A stretch of DNA of 64,000 nt. Source: Candidatus Uabimicrobium amorphum (lineage in GTDB: Bacteria > Planctomycetota > Uabimicrobiia > Uabimicrobiales > Uabimicrobiaceae). The stretch covers positions 4,030,001 to 4,094,000 of the forward strand of contig NZ_AP019860.1 of NCBI RefSeq assembly GCF_009002475.1, written 5' to 3'. Made by a program: the position numbers and the translations under genes. The notes beneath the pieces are model-generated. The model saw nothing but the letters and a program-made list of their open reading frames with translations. It was not told where the DNA came from and did not search any database. Positions within the stretch are counted from its first letter, which is position 1. Each line of letters starts with the position of its first letter. Below, piece by piece: positions 63,355 to 64,000 of this stretch.

Positions 63355-64000
63355 ATGAATATTTTAGTTTTGTTCCCCAATGATTACGACACCCTTTTTC
63401 TAAACCAGAAAAGATTTCCAGAGCACCAATTTTTTTTCGAAGGTGAAAATAATATCACTTCACACCTCGAAGAGTTTTGCATCCAGAGTTTTATTGCAAA
63501 AATAAAACAAAAGTACCCAAAAATTGATGCAGTAATCACCTCCCAAGATTATCCAGGCATATTAGCAGCGACGATACTCGCGGGCGAAATAGGAATTCCC
63601 GCATGTACTCCTGAAGCCACAATAACACTGCAACACAAATATTACAGTCGTTTAACTCAATGTAAACACTTACCAGAAGATACACCGCGGTTTACCGTGG
63701 TCTCAATTGACGAGAATATTTCCCATCGCGAAGACCTCTTTTTTCCATGCTTTATCAAACCAGTCAAAGCGGTATTCTCCTTTTTAACGGCGCAAATCGA
63801 CAACAAACAGCAACTCCAAGAATTTATCGATTGTCACCGCGAAGAACTGCGAGCGTTCTCGCAACCATTTAACGATATTCTAGCCCAATATCCACAATTT
63901 ACAATTGATGCCAATCACTTTATCTTAGAAGAGGTTCTAAAAGGTACACAAGTAACATTAGATGGATTCTGTCACAACGGGGATGTTACCATTATGGGAA
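63355..64000 (+). CDS. ATP-grasp domain protein (C-terminus beyond the window edge)
   Basis: Open from ATG 63355, with AAAGG seven bases upstream, to the right edge (215 codons). MNILVLFPNDYDTLFL then YPKIDAVITSQDYPGILAATILA suggests a Rossmann-like pre-ATP-grasp domain. FFPCFIKPVKAVFSFLTAQI (short: PCFIKPVKAVFS) is the ATP-grasp lysine strand, and ILEEVLKGTQVTLDGFCHNG follows the EEYxxGxExxV pattern. Such enzymes ligate a carboxylate to an amine or thiol via acyl-phosphate, as in carbamoyl-phosphate synthase-like ligases. The substrate is unknown because the rest is missing. Confidence 0.8.
   Translation, partial: MNILVLFPNDYDTLFLNQKRFPEHQFFFEGENNITSHLEEFCIQSFIAKIKQKYPKIDAVITSQDYPGILAATILAGEIGIPACTPEATITLQHKYYSRLTQCKHLPEDTPRFTVVSIDENISHREDLFFPCFIKPVKAVFSFLTAQIDNKQQLQEFIDCHREELRAFSQPFNDILAQYPQFTIDANHFILEEVLKGTQVTLDGFCHNGDVTIMG

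Overview
The window reads as a low-GC (roughly 40% by eye) chromosomal segment of a planctomycete-type bacterium with a large, loosely packed genome. The reasons are five eukaryotic-like Ser/Thr kinases with a single membrane span and different C-terminal sensor or effector domains (none, TPR, PQQ-like propeller, FGE-sulfatase, TPR), a PEP-CTERM protein, a C25 (gingipain-type) peptidase, giant HEAT/WD40 and BRCT proteins, and many signal-peptide proteins with propeller, LRR, DUF11 or C2 domains. The combination recalls Planctomycetota such as the Uabimicrobium lineage, but that placement is an inference from gene content. No rRNA, tRNA, IS transposase, prophage or CRISPR was seen.

Layout. 1-7041 (minus): a partial WD40+HEAT giant and a BRCT/HEAT-like giant, 2 bp apart and probably co-translated; the operon continues beyond the left edge. 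7042-7824: non-coding, with two ~190 bp repeat copies. 7.8-16.4 kb: DIP1984-type protein, secreted propellers (PD40 and YWTD/LDLR-B type), an orphan TPR protein, a 209 bp MITE-like insertion with target duplication, and a C25 peptidase. 16.6-25.3 kb: small accessory genes, including a MarR-GNAT fusion with a readable promoter/operator, a GST, PEP-CTERM, LRR, FHA-like and coiled-coil proteins, and a NUC1-type nuclease. 25.5-31.7 kb: a kinase gene directly upstream of a two-module NRPS (CoA-ligase-like A, PCP, C, A, PCP). 32.9-37.8 kb: xylFGH-type sugar ABC operon followed by a lipoprotein serpin. 37.9-51.6 kb: three kinases interspersed with a thiol dioxygenase, a DUF1761 protein, an SSS symporter, TatD and a TPM-domain pair.

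51.7-59.5 kb is a tight run of eight minus-strand genes: M29-like peptidase, SDR, PhoD-like lipoprotein phosphatase, DUF3592 protein, acidic DUF11/C2 secreted protein, macro-domain protein, and a glycine-betaine/choline-type ABC system with a binding protein-permease fusion. A long hairpin masks the ribosome-binding site of the macro-domain gene. 59.6-63.3 kb: kinase+TPR gene followed by two tandem CsgG-family lipoprotein genes. 63.4 kb to the end: a partial ATP-grasp protein.

Starts were chosen by Shine-Dalgarno placement; where this differs from the longest reading frame the entry says so. Function calls are by recognition of motifs and family resemblance without database searches.
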